Origin: Glebionis coronaria
Taxonomy: Eukaryota > Streptophyta > Magnoliopsida > Asterales > Asteraceae
Assembly: GCA_025667525.1 (NCBI GenBank)
Contig: CM046878.1
Location: 572,860,868 to 572,924,867, forward strand
DNA length: 64,000 bases
Direction of reading: 5' to 3'
Shown in pieces: positions 47,308 through 60,957 of the stretch. The position numbers were made by a program, and so were the translations under genes. Every line of letters begins with the position of its first letter. The first letter of the stretch is position 1. The notes under the pieces are model-generated. The model did no database searches. It saw only the letters and a program-made list of their open reading frames with translations, and had not been told where the DNA came from.

Positions 47308-47538
47308 GTTGGTGAAACACAACTTGTGGTTTGTGAATCCCAACCTAATCTTAGTGAATCACAATATATGGTTGGTGAATCGCAACTTATGGTTAGTGAA
47401 TCGCAACTTATGATTAGTAAATCGCAACCAATTGTTGATGAATCACAGCCTATTGTTGGTGAATTACAGCCTGTCATTAGTGAATCGCAATCTGTTGTTT
47501 GTGAATTGTAGCCTGCTATTTATGAATCACAGCCTGTT
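47308..47538 (+). repeat. Eleven 21-bp units coding a VxESQxx repeat
   Basis: Exact 21-base period from 47308 (unit like GTTAGTGAATCGCAACTTAT plus G), giving V-[GSD]-E-S-Q-[LP]-[MI] seven-residue repeats directly downstream of the gag relic in the same element. Unit 10 carries TAG. Most changes are at second or third positions of codons. Confidence 0.9.
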
Positions 47539-47788
47539 GGTGGTGGTGAATCGCAGTTTACTAGTGAATTGCGATCTCACAAGGGTACTTGGTTTGTTTC
47601 ATCCGAATGGAAGAAGCGTACAATAGAAATGCATCCATTGTTACTACTTAAGTCGGAGAACAAGTTGGAAAACATAATGCAAACGTTTAGAAAACATTTC
47701 AAAATTTGGGACTCAAGAATCAAAAGTTCTTTTCAAGACATTACCTTGTCTGACTTTGGGAGCAAGGTGAATTCGTAGAAGTAGGAAA

Positions 47789-48038
47789 TGTTACGTATGG
47801 ATATCTTTTACGTATTTATTTAGGATATATGTTTAGTATCTTATATATTTTGTGATTTATCTTATGTTTGTAATAGTTATTTCATAACTAGTATTTAAGG
47901 TCTCATAATGTAATCATGTTATAAATCAATCAAATTAAAGATCAATAATTTCTCTAGTTTTATTCTCTAATTTTTAAGGAGCAAACACACGCTTGAAATA
48001 GTCTGCATATCCCGATACTACCCAAGAGGGTCGTATCA
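47789..48038 (+). repeat. Right LTR of the miniature gag-bearing element
   Basis: About 250 bp, ending GTCGTATCA like the left copy. Confidence 0.55.
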
Positions 48039-48047
48039 TAATGAGCG

Positions 48048-48180
<133 letters not shown>

Positions 48181-48462
48181 AATAAAGTTAAAATAATATT
48201 ATAAAAACTGTAACGTGACGGCATTGTTAAGCCTCACGTCGTAAGAGTTATGACAAAGTTAAAACGTTTTAAAACGTTAATTGAAACGGGATAACATATA
48301 TATATATATATATATATGGATTTATATATTCATCATATTTTATGCATATTAAATTTTTAAAAAGTGCTATATGAAAAATAAAATTATGAAACTATTCTTC
48401 AATTTATCTTTTCATTTCTTGTAAAAAAATCAAATATTAGACTCAAATTTTAATTACTCAAC

Positions 48463-51400
48463 TGTGAGAACCCGTACTTTCCCAACATTATTTTATTCTT
48501 TTTATTCGTGCTTCTTGAATTTTTCCAACGTATTACGTTTTCTTGTATTGCTATATGTAAATCCTGAGATTTTTAAATTATATTTTTTTAAGTATTTTTC
48601 TGATCATCGATAAATACTTTGTATGGAATTATAAATTTTCATTTTATTTTTCCATATTTATTTTAAATCAATGTTTTTTTATTTAAAATCACCCGTGTGC
48701 GTTTTACAACGAGTTTATTCAAATCAATGTACAACGAGATTTCCTAGTGATCGCGATACCGACGGATGCCCAAAATTTTACGTTTACTTATCGATTGTTG
48801 CGATAATTAATATTTTCGATGATGTCGTTTTAATTACGTATTAAGTCGTGTAGAGAAATCGTATAATCATTTTTACGATGCATTGTAACTTTTGAAAAGT
48901 ATTTTTACGAAACCCGAGCCCCGTAAATATTTTCAATATTTACCAATAACCATTTTCTACCCTTTAAAACTATTAATTGTTTTTAAGTCCACAAGTTTGC
49001 AAATTGGCAAAACTAGCCCTCCACTTAAACCACCATATAAATACTACTTTCTTTCCACTACTACACACTCATACAACAAGTAAATAAAAAAAAACACAAC
49101 CCTCTTCCTCCTCCATTTTATGCCGCCACCCCTACACACACAAAACACCATTGATCATCAATTTTTACAAGGATTTAGCCAAAACTAAAATTAGACCACA
49201 TCTTAGAATTCAATAGTGATTCTAATGACACCAAAATCATATACATGCATCAAGTTTTCAAGATTTTATGATTGTATGATGTTGTAATCATCTTGCATAT
49301 GTTATATTTGGTAAGATTATCATGTTTTGATCCTTAAAAGTCCTGTTTTTAATCTTTGATTTTTGTTAGATTTTTCATACAAGTGCTTTTAGGAGTGTTT
49401 GGTTGATAGTTATGATAGTATAGTGATCCTAGGAGTATGGGAATGATTGGTTTTGAGTGAAAAATAGATTTGTCATGTTTTCTAAAAAGCTAATTTGGGA
49501 CAGCAGCCTTAAACAGTATGTTTCGTGGGTTTAAGGTCTGTGAAAGACTGAGATTATTTGAAATTGTTGTATAGTTTTCCGAGACGGTCGTTTTGGTATA
49601 AGATAGAGCTTATAACTCATTACGAGTCAAAAGTTATGCTAGTTTTAGTTTTCGTATACCGGGAGACGCAAGTCGGCACAATCCGAAATTGTGGCTGATT
49701 TTGGGTCGACTCTCGGGGACTTTAGGCTTGGTTAGATAGTTGATACTACTGATTTTCAAAGTTTACAAACTGAGTTTGATGAGTCTAGTAGTGGTTTCAA
49801 AAGACGGATTGTCGAGATAGTATTTTTAAAGTGGTCCAAACGGTGTTACAAAACAAGTGTACAAATCTGTCCTAAAATTTGGAGTCGAGTAAAGCGTCGA
49901 GCTGATGGATTTTAAAGTGTGAACTTTGGCTCAAATTTTGGTGAGGTCTTATACAGGTTATAAGTGACCTTGACACCAATTTTCATGTAAAACGGACAAG
50001 TCTAGATAGGGTAGATCGGTGTGTACATTCGGGGTGTACTTGCTGATTTTTATTTTGGACACGTAGTTCAAATGCTTGTGTTGCGTGAGTTTGAGTGTTC
50101 ACCATTGGACATGGTGACTTACTCAAGTGCTTAGTCATTATATAAATGACTTAGCTACTGGTCCAAATAAGGGTAAAGGATAGTTTGACTTGCGTTGACT
50201 TGGCGTCGTATGACGAGTCATTTTCAAGTGTTATAACGAGTAACGTTGGATAAATGGGTAGTATGAATTCATTTGATTCGTGTCAATAGTTTTGAAACGT
50301 GTATACTTTGAAAACATTTGAGTCATGTTATATTTGGTATATATATCGATATTTAGTTCGAGTCTTAACGCGCGCCTTATTGTGATAGGTTGCGGTTTTC
50401 GTGTTTTCCCCGGGCATCCATATCGTCGGTGATCGTCTCACTACATTGTTTCTACTCAATTGCTGAGTACCGTGATTGACTTAACACGTGGCTAAGGGCC
50501 ACGAAATTTCTAAGGATCAAGGAGGAGGAATTGTTTAATTTGCGTGTTTGGATTAATTCCTACTTGTTATGAAGTTATAATCACTCCTAGCATTTTAGTT
50601 TTGATGTTACTAGTACTTTGATTCTTTTTATTCATGAATTTTGAATTCCTTGGGTGAAACCCACTGAGATTATAGATACTTAGGGCATATTAGGACTTAG
50701 GACACTTGCGTGGCAATTTGGTATAGCCTAAGTGTTGCTTGATTGAGGTTAGGTAGCTAAATGGAGTTGTTTTTGTAGTATGGAAATCACCACAGAAACA
50801 AACAGGTCATGGCAAATTTTTCTTAAACATATGACCTTGTTTTTATTTGAAAAATGGATACCCACTGATGTGATTAGTATGTGTTGAGTTGGATGGAAAC
50901 GGGAAGTGTCCGGATGAGTCCGAAACGGTCGTTTTACTAAACTAGGTCAAATCTGAATGTTATGCTTAAAACGTGGGTAAATTGACTTGGGTAAAAAGGA
51001 TTAATTTATGATTTTATGACTTTTTACAGTAGCTACAAATATAATAAAACTTCTCTTTTTGGTTTCGTGTCAAAATCTTTTACCGATTGGGATTTATGCT
51101 TAATCTACTGTAAGGTACGAAAGACGTTTACAACTTTCTGTTTTGATAGTCTGTCACTAAAAGTGCATTTCCCGTTGATTGAAAATAGTTCTAGGACTGT
51201 TCTTTCCCAACTTTTAAAGGTAAGAGAAATACCTATACATGTCAAGAAATTTCACCTCCTGTACATTTATATATTTTTAGATATGACCAAATCTTCACAG
51301 CCTTTTTCAGAAAACTGAATGCAGTCCCTTGTTTTGGTTTTTCAAACCGAGTCTTAAACGTGTTCGGAACCCACACATAAATGCTTGGACCATCATACAA

Positions 51401-52473
51401 GGTTGATATTAGGTTATTACAGTAGGTTCAAGGTGTTGGGTCAAAATTTTAACTTAAGCTTAGGTCTCGCCATCGCACGCAAGTTACCTAGTCATACTAT
51501 GTCCCACCACTTCTAAAACGTTATTGCTTCATTGAACGCATTCTTATTACGCGTCACCATTGCATAGGTCCGTGAAGACTTCTTTTTGCTCAGCCCCTTT
51601 TACCTTGTGATAACTTACTAAAGGTGAGTTCATAGCTCCTTTTACTACTTGTACATTGTTTTTAAACGCGGGGTGAGATTTTACATGGTGGAACACATCC
51701 ATTTAAAAACTGTATGCTATCCAGAACTTGTATGCTATTCAGACTTGTATGCTTTCCAACAGTTTTCATTGATATTATTGCTTATAGTTAATAGCCTTAA
51801 GTTTCCTCTCTTGATCATGAACCGTTAATTGTCCCGTATGCTTTGCGCTAAGCGCGAATGTTGTGGGTGGATCCATCGGGATTGATAATCCCCGTCCCGA
51901 TTACCTTGGTTTATACTTGAGTATTTAGGCTGAATACTCCCTAGAGGAACTTACTTTGAGTTAAGCTTCGGTTCATGAACTAAACAGCAATAATATTGGT
52001 TTCAGACTATGGTTAATGATCATAACCATTTTCTCTATTTACTTGTTTTACAAATGAATGCTTGTGTTCCACACCTTTATTGCTAAACCTATGAATTTCA
52101 CTCAACTTTGTGTTGACGATTTTACATGTTTAATCTCAGGTATTATTACTTAGCTTTGCTTGGATGGGAGCCCGCAGGATATTATCGCAGCTTGGAGATT
52201 TCTGTGATACTTTTAAAAGACTAGTTTTAGTATAAACTGTCAGAAATTTATTATATCTTTTGGGCAAGTTTATGTTATAAATCATGATGAAATAATATAT
52301 CTTTCCGCATATAAAACTATGGGACCTATGTTTAAAACTCTGATCATTTATGATGTGATATATATGCTTTTATTACGTCAGCTTTGTGTCAACTGTAATT
52401 CATTGTTTCTTGTACTATGACGTGTTACCCCCTCGTTGCCTAGTTATTCCATGTCAGATTTCGGGGTCTCACA
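48463..52473 (+). repeat. 5' LTR of the LARD-like element (4,011 bp)
   Basis: Begins TGTGAGAACCCGTAC and ends TTTCGGGGTCTCACA, with inverted ends TGTGAGA/TCTCACA. By eye about 40 substitutions and four short indels (2, 1, 14 and 1 bases) separate it from the 3' LTR, roughly 1%. The indels account exactly for the 16-base length difference. Short frames in it recur in the 3' LTR and show no protein signature. Confidence 0.95.
49036..49043 (+). promoter_or_regulatory. TATA box in the 5' LTR
   Basis: TATAAATA in CACCATATAAATACTAC, about 575 bases into the LTR. It would start the RNA near 49065. The same box is at 57499-57506 in the 3' LTR. Confidence 0.6.
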
Positions 52474-52476
52474 GAT

Positions 52477-52488
52477 TGGTATCAGAGC
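52477..52488 (+). promoter_or_regulatory. Primer binding site (initiator tRNA-Met)
   Basis: TGGTATCAGAGC begins four bases after the 5' LTR end and is the standard plant complement of the 3' end of initiator methionine tRNA. Confidence 0.92.
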
Positions 52489-55400
52489 GATGGTTATAGG
52501 GAACTGGGTCGTTTTTCAAAACTTAGTCTATAACCGAAAGTTCAAATATTTTATTGTTTCTAAGTGTCAAACACAGAATTTGCCATTGCTGCTCGATATC
52601 TTCGCGGGTAACTCTCTAATCCTTATTATTTACTTTTAATTATCGTTGTAGTATTTCATCTCTTGATTACATTTTGAAATATTACTTTACGCTAATGACG
52701 ATAATTACTATGTCTTTTCAAAGCCTATGTGCTTCATGAATTATCATTGAATGTTACTGTGATTATATCTGCCTATACTGTATTTCTTGAATTCTTGTTC
52801 TTGTGAATTGATCTTATTGCAATGATATTATATCGTTATGACGTTACATACTTGTATTTAGAGCGCGTATGCTGCCGACTTTTCATACTCATTTTTCTGA
52901 GTACTATTGCTATTTCATTTATGCGTGATACGACTGACTTTATATGCTCGTTCAGTTTGAACCGTCTGTTTTTCTTGACTCGTTGATACGTGTTGTGCAT
53001 ACTATCGTGATACCATTGTTCAGGATTGAATAAGTGTTGTTTTCGATGAACTTCTGATTTTCATTCTACTACCGTGTGTGTTGCTTTCATTGTTTATTTC
53101 CCTTAAAATATCTACTTAGATACGCAGATTTTCTTTCTGACCATTCATAATTGAATGTCTAGTCTATAGACCATTGTGTAGCTCAATGTGTCTCCCAGAA
53201 AAACTAAAGGACATCGTGTGAGTCTCACATCTTGAAGAATTTGTTAAATCAGTGCTGAATAATATTGTGGGTTTTCATAATCTTGATTTACCTTTACGCC
53301 ACCGTTTTACGCGACACTTGTACATGGATTACATCTTACTTTATTGACCATTCTACGTTTCGATTTCAACTTAGAACATCCGTTGTACCTTGAACACATA
53401 ATCGTCATTTATTATGTGATGATCGTTTGGAATACGATCCTACTTGTATTCTCCCTTTTCATTGAACCTCTTTGCACCAGGAATGCCACTTGTTATTGTC
53501 CCGTTTCTTTCTCGATATATCTTGTGATTTTGGAAATCATGCCACCAAGAGACCTTTCTGCATTGCATCTTGCAGCCGAAGACACGGATGATATGCGTCG
53601 TTTTTTTATGTCTCCGATTATCGTTGGCATTCTTGAACCATTTCTATACTGTGTTTTCTTTACATGACTAATTATACAGTTTACCTTCTTTCGTCTTTAT
53701 GGAATCCACAAGTCCTATGTGTACATTAATTTTGAGTTATCATGAAATTTGGATTTAATTTCAAGCTGTGTCGAAAAATATACTTTGTACAGAAACTTTA
53801 CAGGAAGTTTAACAGTGTCGAGAAAATATTTTTATAACTTTAGACATAAAAATATATATATTTCTACATGTTGAGACGTCCGTTTAGGACATAAAATTTG
53901 ACCAGTAAACTTTAAAATCGAGCAAGTTACGCTCATTTGAGATTGTAAAATCTAAGAAGTTATTTTCTGAATAATGCTAAAATATCATTTTGTTAACAAA
54001 TTTAATGCCAGGGGCATTTTCGTCCATTTTTATTCCGTTTCAAGTCTCGGGTAAAACTAGAAAGTTGTTCAAAACATTGTTTTACATCGAAATGCATTAG
54101 ACTTTGAGTCTTAGAATATCGTTTAGTGAGTTAATTGGTCTAGTCAACCCCAAGGGTCAAAACTAATAAAAGTTAAAAACATGGATTGAAGCGTTTTTGA
54201 GTTCGTTGAGCTCGTAAAACTTTAACTAATGATATTTTGCAAACTAAAAACAAGGATTGCGTTTGAATAAGTATAAAATAGTAACTTTGTGTTCGGTCAT
54301 ACATGTACATAGATCTTGAACTTTTGAAATTCGGTAACTTCCTAATATAGAAACTTTTCAGTGTGATTGTACTATTTGTTAACTGACACCTTACTTTCTT
54401 AAAAGTGTATTTTTGTCAAATAAATTAGGATGTGCACATACAGATTCCTTATTCCTTTCTTTTGTTATGACTTAATTGTCATTCTATTTTCTTTCATTGC
54501 TTCGATCGTACCACTGATTTGGACCGAGATTTGAAGATCTTTCCTTCATATCGTTTGTTATCATCTTGACACGTGTCTCCTGACGATTTCGGCTAAACCT
54601 CTTGAAACCTAATCACCTTGTAACCATTTTATTGGTTGTCTTGAACTACTCCTTATTTCCCTCTTGTAACCCACTCGCTACTTTATAAACTATTGTCATG
54701 TTACCATACAACTCAAACTGGTCTTGTTTGCGAATCATTTTACAAAAGGTTTCATTTGGGATTTCTTAAATAGTTGACTGCTATCTTATAAAATTAACTT
54801 ATATTAATTTTACAATGTATTTTCACAAATTGTTCTAATACGGTCTTATAAAGAACCCTTGTAACTATACGAATTGTCGATTTAAAACAGTTAGCCAGTA
54901 ACTTATTAGCAAATAGTTTCATAAACTATTTTGATTTCTGTTTTTACAAATGGCATTATATACATATTTTAAATAATATGACCTGTAATACTGGTTTGAC
55001 GAAGATGAGCATCGCATTGCTAGTCCTAAATTATGCATGGCCTGATCACCTATGCTTAATTTAGAAGGAGCCATGCAAGGCCAAATAGTAGTCGCCTTAA
55101 ATATTTAAGCTAGAATCAACTTTTTAGTTATGTTGCTTAAAATGTTTCATAAAATATAGTTTTGAAAACTTTTACATTTTATGCGAGTAGCAACAGTTTG
55201 CAACATACACCTATGAACCCTTATCTTTTCTTGAACAAAATACATGCCTCAAGCACAGATTTCTTTACTCAACGATCCTTGCTTTACTTGTTACCTCATC
55301 ATCCTCATGATACAATTTTCGTTACCATTTGCCTAAATTCTTACCATTGATACCCGACTTGAAAGTTTCAACGTTGCTATGCTCCTACATCGATTGACCA

Positions 55401-56911
55401 TCTCTATCTATTTTGGTAGACCTTCGAAACGTCTCTGGATGCGATTAGTGATTTATGACTAGACATGAACGATGATTACGTGTAATTGCCATGATATGTG
55501 TTAAGATACTATCGTCTTGAAATTTCATTCGTGTGAATCATGTGTTGATTTCGCCTTCCATTGCTAATGTTGTTCATCTTACTGGAACTTCTCTCAATTG
55601 ACTTCTTAAGAATTTTCTTTGATTCGAAAATTCGTTGTGTGGCTTTTCCCTTTCGACCGTATTTCGACCACCGAGAACTTAATAAGCCGTTATTGGTGAC
55701 ACCAACCGCACTCGTGAATTAATCTTGCTATAATCATTGTTTCTTATTATTTTTATTATTGACGTGACTATTCTTCCACGTTTGTTAAGAATTGATACGA
55801 CTTCCGTCTTATTCCTTTGTATATTGCTCGCATACAGATTGTTGACCTTTATATGATTCACATTTGTTGCTGTCTTGTCACCTTTTGAAAACCAGATCCT
55901 GTTACGTGTTTATCGTTTGATACCTTAAACACTTTCTTAAATTTCTAAAAAAAATTATTATTAATTTTTAAGAACATTTTATACATTTTATCAAATGTTT
56001 AAATTACCAAAATAACTGTTTCAAGTTAAGTATCGGATCTATATATCCTCTTTGGTAAATTTACCTAATGTTTTAAAAGATATCAAGCTGTATCTTTTAA
56101 AGTATTTGATAATATCATACTTTATTGTCAACCTAATGAAATTATTTAAATTAATTTATAATTTCTAACAATGATTCAAAATAACTTGGAAAAAAAATCT
56201 GAATTTTCTCTAATGGTGACGATAAACCCGAGTTTTAACGACAATTTAATACAGTCATCCAAAAGTTCTTAAGCCGATCAGGATAACTATCTTGAACTGT
56301 TCTACTTTTGCTTTGAAAATCCTGATCAAGAAAAAGATATAGCAACAGCTTACTCCCTAAATATAGATAGTTTGATTTTAAATCACTACACCTTGTGAAA
56401 TTTTCTTTTAATCAAGGAAATACATAAACTGAGTTTTAAAGTAATACCAAAATCCTAGACAACTGATTGTGACAACATGTATTTTAAACGATCATATGTT
56501 ATTCATTTTTCCCTTCTATTTCTCTTGTAAATAGATTCTTACGTTTTAAGATTTTCACGTTTTACAGTTGCACGATTTGCGACCCCTTGTTGATTTACAA
56601 TATTGGTTCATTTTATCGCACTTTGCCTGTTTAAGCGATTCTTGTGTTCATTCTTGTTAGTTTATCGCACGTATTTCCGACAACTCTATCTCTCAATGTA
56701 TCTCCGTATTGAAAGATCATTATCCTAATCCAAGACTGAAAAGTTATACGAAAAGGAGTTAAGAAACTGAAGCATAGTGAATTCTAACCGTTAAGATTCA
56801 TCATGTTACGGAATTTTACCTGGGAAGCAATGAATTTTGTTCTACACTTTGTACCTCCTCTTGTTTGCATCTTCTATTGTTTTCAGGAGAACTCTGGGGA
56901 CCAGAGTTCCT
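52489..56911 (+). other. Non-coding interior of the LARD-like element
   Basis: AT-rich without recognisable Gag, protease, RT, RNase H or integrase motifs in any frame examined. One frame at 53344-53667 includes MPPRDLSALHLAAED (ATG at 53539). MPPR starts are common in plant Gag, so it might be a gag-start relic, but nothing after it supports this. Confidence 0.6.
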
Positions 56912-56913
56912 TT

Positions 56914-56924
56914 AGGGGGGAAGA
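56914..56924 (+). promoter_or_regulatory. Polypurine tract
   Basis: AGGGGGGAAGA lies one base before the 3' LTR, as needed for plus-strand priming. Confidence 0.85.
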
Positions 56925-56925
56925 C

Positions 56926-59900
56926 TGTGAGAACCCGTACTTTCCCAACATTATTTTATTCTTTTTATTCGTGCTTCTTGAATTTTTCCAACGTATTACG
57001 TTTTCTTGTATTGCTATATGTAAATCCTGAGATTTTTAAATTATATTTTTTTAAGTATTTTTCTGATCATCAATAAATACTTTGTATGGAATTATAAATT
57101 TTCATTTTATTTTTCCATATTTATTTTAAATCAATGTTTTTTTATTTAAAATCACCCGTGTGCGTTTTACAACGAGTTTATTCAAATCAATGTACAACGA
57201 GATTTCCTAGTGATCGCGATACGGACGGATGCCCAAAATTTTACGTTTACTTATCGATTGTTTCGATAATTAATATTTTCGATGATGTCGTTTTAATTAC
57301 GTATTAAGTCGTGTCGAGAAATCGTATAATCATTTTTACGATGCATTGTAACTTTTGAAAAGTATTTTTACGAAACCCGAGCCCCGTAAATATTTTCAAT
57401 ATTTACCAATAACCATTTTCTACCCTTTAAAACTATTAATTGTTTTTAAGTCCACAAGTTTGCAAATTGGCAAAACTAGCCCTCCACTTAAACCACCATA
57501 TAAATACTACTTTCTTTCCACTACTACACACTCATACAACAAGTAAATAAAAAAAAACACAACCCTCTTCCTCCTCCATTTTATGCCGCCACCCCTACAC
57601 ACACAAAACACCATTGATCATCAATTTTTACAAGGATTTAGCCAAAACTAAAATTAGACCACATCTTAGAATTCAATAGTGATTCTAATGACACCAAAAT
57701 CATATACATGCATCAAGTTTTCAAGATTTTATGATTGTATGATGTTGTAATCATCTTGCATATGTTATATTTGGTAAGATTATCATGTTTTGATCCTTAA
57801 AAGTCTTGTTTTTAATCTTTGATTTTTGTTAGATTTTTCATACAAGTATTTTTAGGAGTGTTTGGTTGATGGTTATGATAGTATAGTGATCCTAGGGGTA
57901 TGGGAATGATTGGTTTTGAGTGAAAAATAGATTTGTCATGTTTTCTAAAAAGCTAATTTGGGACAGCAGCCTTAAACAGTATGTTTCGTGGGTTTAAGGT
58001 CTGTGAAAGACTGAGATTATTTTTGAAATTGTTGTAGAGTTTTCCGAGACGGTCGTTTTGGTATAAGATAGAGCTTATAACTCATTACGAGTCAAAAGTT
58101 ATGCTAGTTTTAGTTTTCGTGTACCCGGAGACGCAAGTCGGCACAATCCGAAATTGTGGCTGATTTTGGGTCGACTCTCGGGACTTTAGGCTTGGTTAGA
58201 TAGTTGATACTACTGATTTTCAAAGTTTACAAACTGATTTTGATGAGTCTAGTAGTGGTTTCAAAAGACGGATTGTTGAGATAGTATTTTTAAAGTGGTC
58301 CAAACGGTGTTACAAAACAAGTGTACAAATCTGTCCTAAAATTTGTAGTCGAGTAAAGCGTCGAGCTGATGGATTTTAAAGTGTGAACTTTGGCTCAAAT
58401 TTTGGTGAGGTCTTATACAGGTTATAAGTGACCTTGACAATAATTTTCATGTAAAACGGACAAGTCTAGATAGGGTAGATCGGTGTGTACATTCGGGGTG
58501 TACTTGCTGATTTTTATTTTGGACACGTAGTTCAAATGCTTGTGTTGCGTGAGTTTGAGTGTTCACCATTGGACATGGTGACTTACTCAAGTGCTTAGTC
58601 ATTATATAAATGACTTAGCTACTGGTCCAAATAAGGGTAAAGGATAGTTTGACTTGCGTTGACTTGGCGTCGTATGACGAGTCATTTTCAAGTGTTATAA
58701 CGAGTAACGTTGGATAAATGGGTAGTATGAATTCATTTGATTCGTGTCAATGGTTTTGAAACGTGTATACTTTGAAAACATTTGAGTCATGTTATATTTG
58801 GTATATATATCGATATTGAGTTCGAGTCTTAACGCGCGCCTTATTGTGATAGGTTGCGGTTTTCGTGTTTTCCCCGGGCATCCATATCGTCGGTGATCGT
58901 CTCACTACATTGTTTCTACTCAATTGCTGAGTACCGTGATTGACTTAACACGTGGCTAAGGGCCACGAAATTTCTAAGGATCAAGGAGGAGGAATTGTTT
59001 AATTTGCGTGTTTGGATTAATTCCTACTTGTTATGAAGGTATAGTCACTCCTAGCATTTTAGTTTTGATGTTACTAGTACTTTGATTCTTTTTATTCATG
59101 AATTTTGAAATCTTTGGGTGAAACCCACTGAGATTATAGATACTTAGGGCATATTAGAACTTAGGACACTTGCGTGGCAATTTGGTATAGCCTAAGTGTT
59201 GCTTGATTGAGGTTAGGTTGCTAAATGGAGTTGTTTTTGTAGTATGGAAATCACCACAGAAACAAACAGGTCATGGCAAATTTTTCTTAAACATATGACC
59301 TTGTTTTTATTTGAAAAATGGATATCCACTGATGTGATTAGTATGTGTTAAGTTGGATGGAAACGGGAAGTGTCCGGATGAGTCCGAAACGGTCGTTTTA
59401 CTAAACTAGGTCAAATCTGAATGTTATGCTTAAAACGTGGGTAAATTGACTTGGGTAAAAAGGATTAATTTATGATTTTATGACTTTTTACAGTAGCTAC
59501 AAATATAATAAAACTTCTCTTTTTGGTTTCGTGTCAAAATCTTTTACCGATTGGGATTTATGCTTAATCTACCGTAAGGTACGAAAGACGTTTACAACTT
59601 TCTGTTTTGATAGTCTGTCACTAAAAGTGCATTTCCCGTTGATTGAAAATAGTTCTAGGGCTGTTCTTTCCCAACTTTTAAAGGTAAGAGAAATACCTAT
59701 ACATGTCAAGAAATTTCACCTCCTGTACATTTATAGATTTTTAGATATGACCAAATCTTCACAGCCTTTTTCAGAAAACTGAATGCAGTCCCTTGTTTTG
59801 GTTTTTCAAACCGAGTCTTAAACGTGTTCGGAACCCACACATAAATGCTTGGACCATCATACAAGGTTGATATTAGGTTATTACAGTAGGTTGAAGGTGT

Positions 59901-60952
59901 TGGGTCAAAATTTTAACTTAAGCTTAGGTCTCGCCATCGCACGCAAGTTACCTAGTCATACTATGTCCCACCACTTCTAAAACGTTATTGCTTCATTGAA
60001 CGCATTCTTATTACGCGTCACCATTGCATAGGTCCGTGAAGACTTCTTTTTGCTAAGCCCCTTTTACCTTGTGATAACTTACTAAAGGTGAGTTCATAGC
60101 CCCTTTTACTACTTGTACATTGTTTTTAAACGCGGGGTGAGATTTTACATGGTGGAACACATCCATTTAAAAACTGTATGCTATCCAGAACTTGTATGCT
60201 ATTCAGACTTGTATGCTTTCCAACAGTTTTCATTGATATTATTGCTTATAGTTAATAGCCTTAAGTTTCCTCTCTTGATCATGAACCGTTAATTGTCCCG
60301 TATGCTTTGCGCTAAGCGCGAATGTTGTGGGTGGATCCATCGAGATTGACAATCCCCGTCCCGATTACCTTGACGTACTTACATTTGTTTATACTTGAGT
60401 ATTTAGGCTGAATACTCCCTAGAGGAACTTACTTTGAGTTAAGCTTCGGTTCATGAACTAAACAGCAATAATATTGGTTTCAGACTATGGTTAATGATCA
60501 TAACCATTTTCTCTATTTACTTGTTTTACAAATGAATGCTTGTGTTCCACACCTTTATTGCTAAACCTATGAATTTCACTCAACTTTGTGTTGACGATTT
60601 TACATGTTTAATCTCAGGTATTATTACTTAGCTTTGCTTGGATGGGAGCCCGCAGGATATTATCGCAGCTTGGAGATTTCTGTGATACTTTTAAAAGACT
60701 AGTTTTAGTATAAACTGTCAGAAATTTATTATATCTTTTGGGCAAGTTTATGTTATAAATCATGATAAAATAATATATCTTTCCGCATATGAAACTATGG
60801 GACCTATGTTTAAAACTCTGATCATTTATGATGTGATATATATGCTTTTATTACGTCAGCTTTGTGTCAACTGTAATTCATTGTTTCTTGTACTATGACG
60901 TGTTACCCCCTCGTTGCCTAGTTATTCCATGTCAGATTTCGGGGGTCTCACA
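56926..60952 (+). repeat. 3' LTR of the LARD-like element (4,027 bp)
   Basis: Near-identical to the 5' LTR. Differs notably by a 14-base insertion near 60373-60386 (ACGTACTTACATTT region). Confidence 0.95.
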
Positions 60953-60957
60953 TCAAC

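Larger units (their letters stand above)
46595..48038 (+). mobile_element. Miniature LTR retrotransposon with gag relic (TR-GAG-like)
   Basis: Direct repeats at 46595-46819 and 47789-48038 begin TGTTATGTAT/TGTTACGTAT, end GTCGTATCA, and share CATAATGTAATCAT and TTTTTAAGGAGCAA. A purine run (GAAGTAGGAAA) precedes the right repeat, as a PPT would. The roughly 970-bp interior holds only a gag fragment and short repeats. Flanks TAACT and TAATG agree poorly, so the target duplication is uncertain. There is no clear tRNA primer site. Confidence 0.6.
48463..60952 (+). mobile_element. Complete non-coding LTR retrotransposon (LARD-like)
   Basis: 12.5 kb: LTRs 48463-52473 and 56926-60952, interior 52474-56925. 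Flanked by the perfect 5-base duplication TCAAC (48458-48462 and 60953-60957). A PBS and a PPT are in the expected places. The interior (4.45 kb) has no gag-pol homology and no frame beyond about 107 codons. Large LTRs around a non-coding core are the definition of LARDs, which move with enzymes supplied in trans. Orientation is + from the PBS and PPT. A gypsy-type origin is likely but unproven. Confidence 0.92.

Noticed and set aside
48892..49083. 63-residue frame repeated at 57355 in the other LTR
   Set aside because: Identity is due to LTR duplication, and it spans the TATA box region.
50909..50930. GGATGAGTCCGAAACGG looks like a hammerhead ribozyme core (also in the 3' LTR near 59372)
   Set aside because: The invariant CUGAUGA start reads CGGATGA and no convincing stems I and III flank it.
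53344..53667. 107-residue frame in the LARD interior as a possible gene
   Set aside because: Mostly hydrophobic with no domain; MPPRDL at 53539 alone is too little to call gag.
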